Positions 43,659 to 51,932 of a stretch of 64,000 nucleotides of DNA are shown here, one piece after another. How positions within the stretch are numbered: the first letter of the stretch is position 1; the number at the start of each line of letters is the position of its first letter. The stretch lies in NCBI RefSeq assembly GCF_001895045.1, contig NZ_BDAM01000009.1, forward strand, positions 124,001-188,000. The letters run 5' to 3'. Source of the stretch: Rhodococcus coprophilus NBRC 100603 (GTDB taxonomy: Bacteria > Actinomycetota > Actinomycetes > Mycobacteriales > Mycobacteriaceae). Below the pieces are notes generated by a model that searched no databases, had not been told where the DNA came from, and saw only the letters and a list, made by a program, of their open reading frames with translations. A program made the position numbers and the translations under genes.

Positions 43659-44818
43659 TGGACCTCGAACTCGACGACGCCACAGTCGCGTTCCGCGACG
43701 AGGTGCGCGCGTTCCTGAAAGAGAACGTGCCCGCGACTCCGCTGAAGTCCATGGACACGGCGGAAGGTTTCGAAGAACACCGTCAGTGGGAACGCACGCT
43801 CGCCGATGCGCGGATGTCCGTCGTGTCGTGGCCGACCGAACTCGGTGGCCGCGACGTGAACCTCCAGCAGTGGGTCGTCTTCGAAGAGGAGTACTACCGC
43901 GCCGGCGCACCCGGACGCGTCAGCCAGAACGGCATCTTCCTGCTGGCGCCCACGCTCTTCGAACACGCCCACCCCGAGCAACTCGCACGGATCATGCCGC
44001 GCATGGCACGGGCCGACGACATCTGGGCGCAGGCCTGGTCCGAGCCGGAATCGGGCAGCGACCTCGCGTCTCTGCGGTCCACCGCGACCCGGGTGGACGG
44101 CGGCTGGCTGCTCAACGGACAGAAGACGTGGAGTTCGCGGGCGTCGTACGCCGACATGGGCTTCGGGCTCTTCCGGTCCGACCCCGACGCGCAGCGCCAC
44201 AAGGGCATCACGTACTACATGTTCGACCTGCGGGCCGAGGGCGTCACCGTCCGTCCCATTCCGCAGCTCGACGGTGAGCCCGGCTTCGCCGAGATCTTCC
44301 TCGAGGACGTCTTCGTTCCCGACGACCCCGCGAACCCCGGAGAATCCGGTGTGATCGGTGCCGTGAACGAAGGCTGGCGGGTCGCGATGAGCACCGCCTC
44401 CAACGAGCGTGGGCTGTCGCTGCGCTCCCCCGGCCGGTTCCTCGCGGCGACCGACCGGTTGCTGCGCAGCTACCGCGACTCCGGCCTCCACGGCGACACC
44501 GCGACGCGCAACCGTGTCGCCGACGCGTGGATCGGTGCGCGCGCATACGAACTGTCGACGTGGGCGACGGTCACCCGGTTGCAGAACGGTGGCCAACTGG
44601 GCGCGGAATCGTCGATCAACAAGGTGTTCTGGTCCGACTGGGATATCGCGACGCACGAAACCGCCCTCGAGCTGAAGGGCGCGGACGCCGAGGTCGTCGA
44701 CGGGTGGACCGACGGTTACCTGTTCTCGCTGTCGGGTCCGATCTACGCGGGCACCAACGAAATCCAGAAGAACGTCATTGCCGAGCGGCTGCTCGGCCTC
44801 CCGAGGGGTGACCGATGA
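43658..44818 (+). CDS. fadE31: FadE31, acyl-CoA dehydrogenase alpha-type subunit
   Basis: A 386-residue acyl-CoA dehydrogenase starting at the GTG that shares its first base with the upstream TAG (TAGTG). AWSEPESGSDLASLRSTATR near residue 123, GQKTWSSRASYADM near 150, and GTNEIQKNVIAERLLGLPRG at the end are the FAD/substrate motifs. In mycobacteria FadE31 pairs with FadE32 and FadE33 as heterotetramers, acting late in C/D-ring breakdown. Next gene overlaps by ATGA. Confidence 0.9.
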   Translation: MDLELDDATVAFRDEVRAFLKENVPATPLKSMDTAEGFEEHRQWERTLADARMSVVSWPTELGGRDVNLQQWVVFEEEYYRAGAPGRVSQNGIFLLAPTLFEHAHPEQLARIMPRMARADDIWAQAWSEPESGSDLASLRSTATRVDGGWLLNGQKTWSSRASYADMGFGLFRSDPDAQRHKGITYYMFDLRAEGVTVRPIPQLDGEPGFAEIFLEDVFVPDDPANPGESGVIGAVNEGWRVAMSTASNERGLSLRSPGRFLAATDRLLRSYRDSGLHGDTATRNRVADAWIGARAYELSTWATVTRLQNGGQLGAESSINKVFWSDWDIATHETALELKGADAEVVDGWTDGYLFSLSGPIYAGTNEIQKNVIAERLLGLPRGDR

Positions 44819-45801
44819 GATTCGCACTCGACGAGTCGCACGAAGACTTCGCGTCCAGCATCGACGCGCTGCTCACCAAGTCGGACATGCCTGCGGTGAT
44901 CCGCGCATGGAACACCGGTGACACCGCTGCCGGTACCGCTGTCTGGCAGCGACTGGCCGACACCGGCGTCAACGGATTGCTCGTTCCCGAGGAACACGAC
45001 GGTCTCGGTGCCGACGCGGTCGACCTCGTGGTCGCCCTCGAGCAACTCGGACGTCACGCCGTTCCCGGTCCTGTCGTCGAAACAGTCGCGGTGGCGCCGC
45101 TGCTGCTCGCTGCGGTCGCCCCGGACCGACTGGGCGCGCTGGCCGGCGGATCGCTCGCCACCGTCGCTTTCGCACCGCACGCCCCGTACGCGGTGGACAC
45201 CGGGGTCGCCGATCTCGTACTCCACGTCGCCGACGGCACCGTGTCGGTGGGCACCGTGGGCCGGGTACGCGAATCGGTCGACCGGTCGCGCCGCCTGTCC
45301 GAGGTGAGCCCGTCCGAGACACTCGGAACGACCGACACGGCCGCTGCGTTCGACGTGGGTGTGCTCGCGTCCGCCGCCCAGCTCCAGGGGCTCGGCCGGA
45401 CCCTGCTCGACACCACTGTCGAGTACGCCCAGCAGCGCAAGCAGTTCGGCAAGGCGATCGGTTCCTTCCAGGCCATCAAGCACCATTGCGCAGAGGTGGC
45501 CGTGGGTCTCGAGATGGCTCGTCCCCTCCTGCACGGGGCTGCCATCGCCGTGCGCGACGGACTGCCGACCGCCTCGCGTGACGTCTCGGCCGCCAAGGTG
45601 GCCTGCGGGGACGCCGCATACCGTGCGGCTCGCACCGCGCTCCAGGTTCACGGCGCCATCGGATACACCCAGGAATACGACCTGTCACTGTGGATCACCA
45701 AGGTCCGTGCTCTCGTCACCGCGTGGGGCACACCGGACGTGCACCGTGCCCGCGTCGTCGACGCGCTCGAGAAGGCAGAGATCGCAGGAGTGGCATCGTG
45801 A
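44815..45801 (+). CDS. fadE32: FadE32, acyl-CoA dehydrogenase beta-type subunit
   Basis: A 328-residue shortened acyl-CoA dehydrogenase, with LGRTLLDTTVEYAQQRKQFG near residue 200 and VHGAIGYTQEYDLSLWITK near 280, the beta-subunit C-terminal pattern. Overlaps fadE31 (ATGA) and fadE33 (GTGA). It likely needs FadE31 for FAD binding and catalysis. It is similar in design to FadE33, suggesting duplication. Confidence 0.9.
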   Translation: MRFALDESHEDFASSIDALLTKSDMPAVIRAWNTGDTAAGTAVWQRLADTGVNGLLVPEEHDGLGADAVDLVVALEQLGRHAVPGPVVETVAVAPLLLAAVAPDRLGALAGGSLATVAFAPHAPYAVDTGVADLVLHVADGTVSVGTVGRVRESVDRSRRLSEVSPSETLGTTDTAAAFDVGVLASAAQLQGLGRTLLDTTVEYAQQRKQFGKAIGSFQAIKHHCAEVAVGLEMARPLLHGAAIAVRDGLPTASRDVSAAKVACGDAAYRAARTALQVHGAIGYTQEYDLSLWITKVRALVTAWGTPDVHRARVVDALEKAEIAGVAS

Positions 45802-46847
45802 CGTTCGAAAACGAAGACCGCGCCGCGCTCCGGGAGTCCGTCCGCACTCTCCTCGCGAAGCACTCCGACTCCGCAGCGGTGCGTAAGGCGATGGCGTCGC
45901 CCGACGGGTACGACGCCGAACTGTGGAACCGGCTGGTCGAGCAGATCGGCGTCGCGGCACTCGCGGTTCCCGAAGAGTACGACGGTGTCGGCGCCACCCT
46001 CGCCGAAACCCACGTCGTACTCGAGGAGCTGGGACGCACTCTCGCACCGTCGCCGTTCCTCGGGTCCGCGGTCCTCGCCGCGCAGGCGCTGTTGCTGTCC
46101 GGTGACACCGACGCCGCCGGCAGGTTGCTGCCGGGGATCGCGGCAGGCGAGATCGTGGCCGTGTGCTGGGCATCGAAGTCCGGCTGGGACGTGCCCGGTG
46201 TCGCCGCGGACGGTGACATCCTGACAGGCACCGCCCACTACGTGCTCGGCGGCGATGTCGCGCAGGCCCTGCTCGTACTCGCCTCCGACGGCGATTCCGT
46301 GTCGCTGTTCGAGGTGGATCCGGCGGCGGAGGGTGTGTCGCGGCGACGGGTCCCGACCATGGATCCCACCCGCACCCTCGCCGAAGTGTCGTTCGAGGGA
46401 GTGCGCGGAACACGGTTGTCGTCTCCGGCCGATCTCGTCGACCGGCTGCGGACCGTCGCCGTGATCGCGGTGTCCGCAGAGCAGGTCGGCGCCGCGCAGG
46501 CCGCACTCGATCTGACCGTCGAATACGCGAAGAACCGCAAGCAGTTCGGGCGGGTCATCGGGTCGTTCCAGGCTCTCAAGCACCGGATGGCCGACATGTA
46601 CGCCCTGGTCGAGACCGCGCGCTCGATGTCGCAGGCGGCTGCGTTGTCGCAGGACCCGCAGGATGCGTACGCCGCGAAGGTGTACTGCTCGGAAGCCTTC
46701 GAGCAGGTCGCTGCGGAAACGATCCAGCTGCACGGCGGTATCGCCATCACGTGGGAGCACGACGCACAGCTGTACTTCAAGCGTGCCCACGGCACCGCTC
46801 AGTTGTTCGGGCCGCCCCGCACCTACCTGCAGGCGATCGCCGGCTGA
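45798..46847 (+). CDS. fadE33: FadE33, acyl-CoA dehydrogenase beta-type subunit
   Basis: A 349-residue acyl-CoA dehydrogenase from a GTG overlapping the fadE32 stop. LTVEYAKNRKQFGRVIGSFQ (near 240) and LHGGIAITWEHDAQLYFKRA (near 310) mark the helical C-terminal domain. It is the second probable partner for FadE31. It ends the KstR2 operon; a 14-bp hairpin follows. Confidence 0.9.
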   Translation: MTFENEDRAALRESVRTLLAKHSDSAAVRKAMASPDGYDAELWNRLVEQIGVAALAVPEEYDGVGATLAETHVVLEELGRTLAPSPFLGSAVLAAQALLLSGDTDAAGRLLPGIAAGEIVAVCWASKSGWDVPGVAADGDILTGTAHYVLGGDVAQALLVLASDGDSVSLFEVDPAAEGVSRRRVPTMDPTRTLAEVSFEGVRGTRLSSPADLVDRLRTVAVIAVSAEQVGAAQAALDLTVEYAKNRKQFGRVIGSFQALKHRMADMYALVETARSMSQAAALSQDPQDAYAAKVYCSEAFEQVAAETIQLHGGIAITWEHDAQLYFKRAHGTAQLFGPPRTYLQAIAG

Positions 46848-46886
46848 CCGGAACCGGCTACAGGTGTCGCGTCTCGCCGCACCGCG

Positions 46887-46916
46887 GGGCCGGGCGCGGA
46901 TGTCCGCGCCCGGCCC
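46887..46916 (+). terminator. Terminator of the fadD3-fadE33 operon
   Basis: A perfect 14-bp stem (GGGCCGGGCGCGGA with TCCGCGCCCGGCCC) around TG, 39 bases after the fadE33 stop. Confidence 0.85.
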
Positions 46917-46965
46917 TGCGCTGCGGTCGGGCTGCATGTCTCGCGGCAGTGGTTAGCCTGTATGG

Positions 46966-47841
46966 ATGACGACTCCCGACATCACGCTGAATTCCGGAAC
47001 GACCATCCCGCAGCTCGGCCTGGGAGTGTGGCAGGCCACCGACGAGGAAACCGAGCATGCGGTGCGGTTCGCGCTCGACGAGGCCGGATACCGGCATATC
47101 GACACCGCGGCAGCGTACGGAAACGAGGAGGGCGTGGGCCGGGGTATCGCCGCGGCGTCCGTTCCTCGTGAGGACATCTTTCTGACGACGAAGCTGTGGA
47201 ACGCCGACCAGGGTTACGACCGCGCCCTCGCCGCATTCGACGACAGCCTCGCCCGTCTGGGCACCGACTACGTCGACCTGTACCTCATCCACTGGCCGTT
47301 GCAGGACAACGACCGGTTGCTGCGCACGTGGGATGCACTCGAGAAGATCGCCGAGTCGGGGCGGGCCAAGGCCGTCGGCGTCTGCAACTTCGAACCGCAT
47401 CACCTTCAGCTCCTCGTGGACCGCGGAGGCATGCTTCCCGCGGTGGATCAGGTCGAACTCCACCCTCATCTCCCGCAGCACGAGATCCGCAGCTTCGCGG
47501 GCGATCACGGCATCGCCGTCGAGTCGTGGAGCCCCCTCGGCGGGACGAGCAATGCCGGGTGGGGTCCGAACTCGAAGCCGAACACGCTGCTGGTGGACCC
47601 GATCATCACGCGAATCGCCGACCGGCACAGCAAGTCACCGGCGCAGGTGCTCATTCGCTGGCACCTGCAGAACGGTCTGATCGTCATTCCGAAGTCGGTG
47701 CACGATCTGCGGATCGCGCAGAACATCGACGTGTTCGATTTCGAACTCGACGACCTCGATCTCAGCGAGATCGCGACGCTCGACGACGGCGAGCGAGTCG
47801 GCATGCATCCCGACGAGATGAACATGGGCGCCCCCGACTGA
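46966..47841 (+). CDS. Aldo/keto reductase (AKR5-like)
   Basis: A 291-residue NADPH-dependent aldo/keto reductase. The catalytic tetrad is seen as Asp and Tyr in DTAAAYGNE near 45-52, Lys in TTKLWNAD near 75 and His in LIHWPLQ near 107. The C-terminal IPKSVHDLRIAQN binds the cofactor. Resembles 2,5-diketo-gluconate reductases; substrate unknown. No ribosome site precedes the ATG, but TAGCCT lies 6 bases before it, as in leaderless promoters. It is a single gene between the KstR2 operon and the decarboxylase-like gene. Confidence 0.88.
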   Translation: MTTPDITLNSGTTIPQLGLGVWQATDEETEHAVRFALDEAGYRHIDTAAAYGNEEGVGRGIAAASVPREDIFLTTKLWNADQGYDRALAAFDDSLARLGTDYVDLYLIHWPLQDNDRLLRTWDALEKIAESGRAKAVGVCNFEPHHLQLLVDRGGMLPAVDQVELHPHLPQHEIRSFAGDHGIAVESWSPLGGTSNAGWGPNSKPNTLLVDPIITRIADRHSKSPAQVLIRWHLQNGLIVIPKSVHDLRIAQNIDVFDFELDDLDLSEIATLDDGERVGMHPDEMNMGAPD

Positions 47842-47859
47842 TCTCTTCCCCTCCGGGAC

Positions 47860-47873
47860 TGGAACGTGTTCTC
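47860..47873. promoter_or_regulatory. KstR-like box before the decarboxylase-like gene
   Basis: TGGAACGTGTTCTC fits the KstR consensus TnnAACnnGTTnnA except at the last base. It is 37 bp upstream of the ATG. It also forms part of a larger inverted repeat (GACTGGAACG with CGTTCCAGTC) spanning 47857-47895. Confidence 0.5.
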
Positions 47874-47910
47874 ATTGCTGACACCCGTTCCAGTCTCCGG
47901 AGAGGTAGCG

Positions 47911-48654
47911 ATGAGCGACACCACGACCCACCTGATTCAGGGAAGATCGGTCGAGATGCCCGTCGAGGTGCGAACCGCGACCGCATTCATGGGCGTGTTC
48001 TCCGTGTCGGCCGACCGCGCGCAGTCGTCGATCGCCTCGACCGGTCTCGAAGTCCTCCGGTACCGGCCGGGGCGGGCGCTGTGCACACTCGTGTTCGTCG
48101 ACTACATCGACGGCGACCTCGGGCCGTACAACGAATTCGGAGTGTGCTTTCTCGTCCGCGATCACCGGCAGCGCGGGGGCGGCGTGCTCGGCGATCTGAA
48201 ACAGCTCTCGACCGGCGGCGCGGGCGCGTTGATCCACCACCTGCCGGTGGACGGGGACTTCACGCTCGCAGCGGGCCGCGGCATCTGGGGTTTCCCGAAG
48301 ACGCTCGCCGAGTTCGACGTCGATCACACGAGCAGCACCAGGCGAGGTTCGGTGAGCGCCGACGGAGCGCTGATCGCCGAACTCACCGTCTCGCCGGGGA
48401 TCGCAGTGCCCGGCAAGGGAATCGCCGCGTCGCTCGCCGCTTACTCCTGTCTCGACGGGGTGACGCGCCGAACGACCTGGGACATGAACCCCAGCGGAGT
48501 GCGCACCCGGCCTGCAGGCGGCACCCTGACCCTCGGGACGCATCCCATCGCCGACGAGTTGCGGTCGCTCGGGTTACCGCGCCGCCCGCTGGTCACGTCG
48601 TCCATTCCGGATCTGAAGATGACCTTCGGCAGCGCCACCGAAGTCGGCCCCTAG
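47911..48654 (+). CDS. Acetoacetate decarboxylase-like protein
   Basis: A 247-residue protein of the acetoacetate decarboxylase superfamily, starting at the ATG preceded by GGAGAGG. GRGIWGFPKTLAEFDVD near residue 125 carries the position of the Schiff-base lysine (Lys in GFPKT), and YNEFGVCFLV precedes it. True decarboxylases and non-decarboxylating relatives share this fold. The KstR-like box upstream suggests steroid-linked expression. Its stop overlaps that of the convergent gntR gene by two bases (shared CTAG). Confidence 0.75.
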   Translation: MSDTTTHLIQGRSVEMPVEVRTATAFMGVFSVSADRAQSSIASTGLEVLRYRPGRALCTLVFVDYIDGDLGPYNEFGVCFLVRDHRQRGGGVLGDLKQLSTGGAGALIHHLPVDGDFTLAAGRGIWGFPKTLAEFDVDHTSSTRRGSVSADGALIAELTVSPGIAVPGKGIAASLAAYSCLDGVTRRTTWDMNPSGVRTRPAGGTLTLGTHPIADELRSLGLPRRPLVTSSIPDLKMTFGSATEVGP

Positions 48655-49343
48655 ACCGCAGCGGGTCCGTCGGCACCCTGCAGACCCTCCAGCCGCCGCA
48701 CCGCATCCTCGAGGTGTTCACCGAGCATGTGGTGCACGTGCTCGGCCGGGGCGGTCCGGATGGCATCACGCAACTCGACGTGCTCGTCGACCTGCACGTG
48801 CAGATCCGGGTAAGTGGTCTGGAGGGCACCGAGGCACATACGGGTCTCGACGAGGAGGGTGCGTGCCGCGCGGACGAGGCGCGGGCTCGTCGCACTCGCA
48901 ACGAGAATTTCGTGGAACCGCTGATCTCCGTCGGACACACCGGCGGGGTCGTCCCGTTCGGCGGCCGCCCGCATGGCGTCGATCGCGGGCGCGAGGTCGC
49001 GCCAGGCATGTTCGCGACGACCGTCAAGAATCATGTCGAGGGCGCCCCCTTCGATGACGCGACGGCTCCGATAGATGTCGACCACGTCGTCGAAGGTCAG
49101 CTCGGTCACAAAGATTCCGCGGTTGCGGATGCTGTAGAGAAGCCCTTCCGACAGCAGCCGTTGCATCGCTTCCCGAAGCGGTCCACGCGACACCGCGAAG
49201 TGCGCCGCCAACTCGGCTTCCCCGAGCTGGGTGCCCGGTGCAAGCGCCCCTTTGACGATCGCCGACCTCAGCTGCTCCGAGATGAGTTCCGCGGTCGACG
49301 GACGTGCCACGGGACGGAGATCGTCGAGATCACCGAGCGCCAT
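48651..49343 (-). CDS. GntR-family (FCD domain) regulator of the racemase/amidase cluster
   Basis: A 230-residue FadR-type GntR protein. The winged helix has LGEAELAAHFAVSRGPLREA at about 41-60 and the helical FCD domain has FHEILVASATSPRLV and VDEHVELRDAI with the metal-binding His/Asp residues. It overlaps the 3' end of the first racemase-like gene by 14 bases. Two copies of an ATTGT-Y-G-ACAAT palindrome, the usual operator shape of FCD regulators, lie at 50861 and 56625 in the promoters of this cluster, so it probably controls both arms. Confidence 0.88.
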   Translation of the reverse strand: MALGDLDDLRPVARPSTAELISEQLRSAIVKGALAPGTQLGEAELAAHFAVSRGPLREAMQRLLSEGLLYSIRNRGIFVTELTFDDVVDIYRSRRVIEGGALDMILDGRREHAWRDLAPAIDAMRAAAERDDPAGVSDGDQRFHEILVASATSPRLVRAARTLLVETRMCLGALQTTYPDLHVQVDEHVELRDAIRTAPAEHVHHMLGEHLEDAVRRLEGLQGADGPAAV

Positions 49344-50073
49344 GATCAGTACCTTCCTCGAACAAAGTGCCCAGTTCCGGGCGCATCACTGTATATCCGG
49401 CAAGTCGCAGCCCCTGCCACACGGTTACCTGGTTCGCGGTGAGAACCGGTTTGCCGGCCTGCTTTTCGAGTTCCCGCACGATGCGAAGGGTGTGCATCGC
49501 GGTGTCGGGGACGAGAATCGCTTCGGCGTCGGGATGGTCGTTGGCCGCCGCGAGATCGAGCACTTCACCGGGACTCAACGTTCCCACCCGGGCTGCGGTC
49601 TCGATGCCCGCGCTGCCGAACGACACCACATCGACTCCGGATTCCCCGAGGAACTCCACGAACAGTTCACCGACGTCGACCGGGTAGCTCGCTACGACCG
49701 CGACCCGCGTGATGTCCAGTGCTCGCAGGGCTTCTACGAACGCGAAACTCGTGCTCGACGCCGGCACTCCCCCGGCAGCGGCCGACACTCCGTCGGCCTG
49801 AGCGCGTGCTCCGTCCACTCCGTAGACGAAACTTCCCGACGTACAGGCCCATACGACGGAGTCCGGGCCCTTCGCCGCGAGTCGCTGTGCCCCGTCCACG
49901 AGCTTCGCGGGGCTGCCCAGGTCGAGCAATTCGGGCACGGCATGAAGGTCGGTGCCGTAGATGTGCGCGACGGGGAAGGCTGCACCGACGAGACCGGCGG
50001 CGAACTCGTACTCGTCTTCGGCTGCGTGATCGGGATAGATGATTCCGACCGTCACCGCGGGGTGCTGCGACAT
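49330..50073 (-). CDS. Asp/Glu racemase-superfamily protein (maleate isomerase/arylmalonate decarboxylase-like), copy 1
   Basis: A 247-residue protein. The first catalytic Cys is in VVWACTSGSFVYG (Cys77); the equivalent of the second catalytic Cys is Asp190 in LVPDTAMHT. This single-Cys pattern recalls decarboxylase-type rather than racemase-type members. The ATG shares one base with the upstream stop (TGATG). It forms a pair with the following paralogue; possibly both act on a 2-substituted dicarboxylic or maleate-like acid. Confidence 0.78.
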   Translation of the reverse strand: MSQHPAVTVGIIYPDHAAEDEYEFAAGLVGAAFPVAHIYGTDLHAVPELLDLGSPAKLVDGAQRLAAKGPDSVVWACTSGSFVYGVDGARAQADGVSAAAGGVPASSTSFAFVEALRALDITRVAVVASYPVDVGELFVEFLGESGVDVVSFGSAGIETAARVGTLSPGEVLDLAAANDHPDAEAILVPDTAMHTLRIVRELEKQAGKPVLTANQVTVWQGLRLAGYTVMRPELGTLFEEGTDHGAR

Positions 50074-50813
50074 CAGAAGACTCCTCTCAGCCATTTGCCC
50101 GGTCCGCTCATGGGTAGTTTCATCCGTCCGAGACAGGCCCAGATGGTGAGCTGGTTGGCCGTGAGGACCGGCTTGCCCAGTTCGCGCTCGAGCGGTGCGA
50201 TGAGGTCATAGGTGGGCAGGTTGGTGCAGCTGACGAAGATCGCCTGGGAGTCGGGGTCGTCCGCCGCGATGATGCGCTCGGCGATGGTGCGGTAGTTGAC
50301 CTTCCAGATCCCGCCGCCGAGACCGAGGTGGGTGGAACGGACGACGTCGGTGCCTGCTTCCGCCAGGAAGCTGTGCAGGAGCTTGGTCAGCTGCTCGTCG
50401 TACGGCGTGATCACCGAGATGCGGGTGAGCTCGAGGTCACGCACCGCTTCGAGCAGCGCCCCCGACGTGGTGACCGCGCAAGGAGCACCGGCATCGCAGA
50501 TGGCGTCGCGCAGTGTCTTCTCGTATCCGATCCCTTTGATGAAGCTCCCGGAGGTACACAGATAGGCCACGACCTCCGGTTCGACGTGCAGGACGTCGCG
50601 CGTCGCAGCCACGAGATGTCGTCTTTCCGAGACCAGTTCGGCCATCTCGAGGCTGACGGGCACCGGCTCGTAGGGGGTGCGCGCCAGATGCAGGCTCACC
50701 TCGAGCGGCGCCCAGCGCCACAGTTCTCGTTCCAGCGCGAGATCGAAGGGCGCGATGACGCCCACTCCTCGCTGCAACAGCGGCCCCTCGAATTCGGGGA
50801 TGTCCAATTCCAT
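50073..50813 (-). CDS. Asp/Glu racemase-superfamily protein (maleate isomerase-like), copy 2
   Basis: A 246-residue paralogue of the neighbouring gene, with both catalytic cysteines: Cys86 in AYLCTSGSFIKG and Cys196 in FVSCTNLPTYD. HLGLGGGIWKVNYRTIAERI is characteristic of the maleate cis-trans isomerase group. The C-terminal ANQLTIWACLG parallels ANQVTVWQGLR in copy 1. Starts 48 bp from the GntR-type palindrome, divergent to the 2-hydroxyacid dehydrogenase gene. Probably first in a gntR-containing operon. Confidence 0.8.
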   Translation of the reverse strand: MELDIPEFEGPLLQRGVGVIAPFDLALERELWRWAPLEVSLHLARTPYEPVPVSLEMAELVSERRHLVAATRDVLHVEPEVVAYLCTSGSFIKGIGYEKTLRDAICDAGAPCAVTTSGALLEAVRDLELTRISVITPYDEQLTKLLHSFLAEAGTDVVRSTHLGLGGGIWKVNYRTIAERIIAADDPDSQAIFVSCTNLPTYDLIAPLERELGKPVLTANQLTIWACLGRMKLPMSGPGKWLRGVF

Positions 50814-50860
50814 ACGGTCCCCCGAACGTCACAACTCCGACACTCTCCCTGGCGGGCAAG

Positions 50861-50872
50861 ATTGTTGACAAT
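50861..50872. promoter_or_regulatory. GntR (FCD-type) operator, divergent promoter
   Basis: ATTGTTGACAAT is a 12-bp near-palindrome (ATTGT/ACAAT arms). It sits between the racemase-like operon and the dehydrogenase gene and differs by one base from the site at 56625. Confidence 0.75.
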
Positions 50873-50878
50873 AATACG

Positions 50879-51874
50879 ATGCGCTCATACGGTGTCAACG
50901 TGGAAGCGAACCCGGTCGTGGCAGTGCTTCATGCCGAAGCGCTCCCCGACCCGGCGCGAATGGCTCCGGTGGCAGAGCACGCCACCGTCCGATACACCCG
51001 CCGCGACGGTCTTCCCGACGCACTCGACGGAGCAGAAGTCCTGTTCGTCTACGACTTCCGAACCGACGCACTCCCCCACGCGTGGCACGCCGCGAACAGA
51101 CTCGACTGGATCCACGCTGCCTCGGCCGGTGTCGACCCCCTGATGTTTCCCGAATTGCGCGACAGCGACGTCACGGTCACCAACTCACGCGGGATCTTCG
51201 ATGCCCCGATCGCCGAATACGTCCTGGCCCAGATCCTTTCGTTCGCCAAGGACATCCCGGAGTCGCTGCGCCTGCAACGGGACCACGTCTGGAAGCACCG
51301 CGACTCCGAGCGCATCGCCGGTCGCAGCGTCCTGGTCGTGGGTACCGGGCCCATCGGGCGTGCGATCGCCCGGCTGCTCACCGCCGTGGGGATGAAGGTC
51401 AGCGGGTCGGGTCGTCGCGGCCGTGACGACGACCCGGACTTCGGCACCGTCACCGCGACCGAGGATCTCCCCGCGGCGCTTGCGGTGGCCGACTTCGTCG
51501 TTCTGGCAGCGCCCCTCACCGACAGCACCCACGGACTGTTCGACGCCGAGATGTTCGCGGCCATGAGACCGGGGGCACGGCTGGTCAACGTCGGGCGTGG
51601 CGAACTGGTCCGCACGGACGACCTCGTGGACGCATTGCGGTCGGGCGCCGTCGGAGGAGCCGCCCTCGATGTGGTCGACCCCGAGCCGCTGCCCCCCGAT
51701 CACCCCCTGTGGGATCTGCCCGGCGTCGTGATCACCCCGCACAATTCGGGTGATTTCTTCGGGTGGCAGGACACACTCGTCGATGCATTCGCCGAAAACT
51801 TCCGGCGTTGGAGAGCAGGATCGCCACTCGAGAATGTCGTGGACAAGCGACTCGGTTACGTGCCGAGTTCGTGA
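50879..51874 (+). CDS. D-isomer-specific 2-hydroxyacid dehydrogenase
   Basis: A 331-residue NAD-dependent dehydrogenase. The dinucleotide fold GRSVLVVGTGPIGRAIARLL lies near residue 140, and the catalytic Arg, Glu and His positions appear in NVGRGELVRTDDLVDAL, DPEPLPPDHPLW and TPHNSGDFFGW. The ATG is only 6 bp after the operator, without a ribosome site, so the mRNA may be leaderless or start at an internal GTG. It would reduce a 2-oxoacid in the cluster's pathway. Amidase follows 58 bases later. Confidence 0.88.
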   Translation: MRSYGVNVEANPVVAVLHAEALPDPARMAPVAEHATVRYTRRDGLPDALDGAEVLFVYDFRTDALPHAWHAANRLDWIHAASAGVDPLMFPELRDSDVTVTNSRGIFDAPIAEYVLAQILSFAKDIPESLRLQRDHVWKHRDSERIAGRSVLVVGTGPIGRAIARLLTAVGMKVSGSGRRGRDDDPDFGTVTATEDLPAALAVADFVVLAAPLTDSTHGLFDAEMFAAMRPGARLVNVGRGELVRTDDLVDALRSGAVGGAALDVVDPEPLPPDHPLWDLPGVVITPHNSGDFFGWQDTLVDAFAENFRRWRAGSPLENVVDKRLGYVPSS

Positions 51875-51932
51875 GGGACGGTGTGCCGCGCCCGACCGGA
51901 TCGCGGTAGACCACCGGGACAAGGAGAGCACG

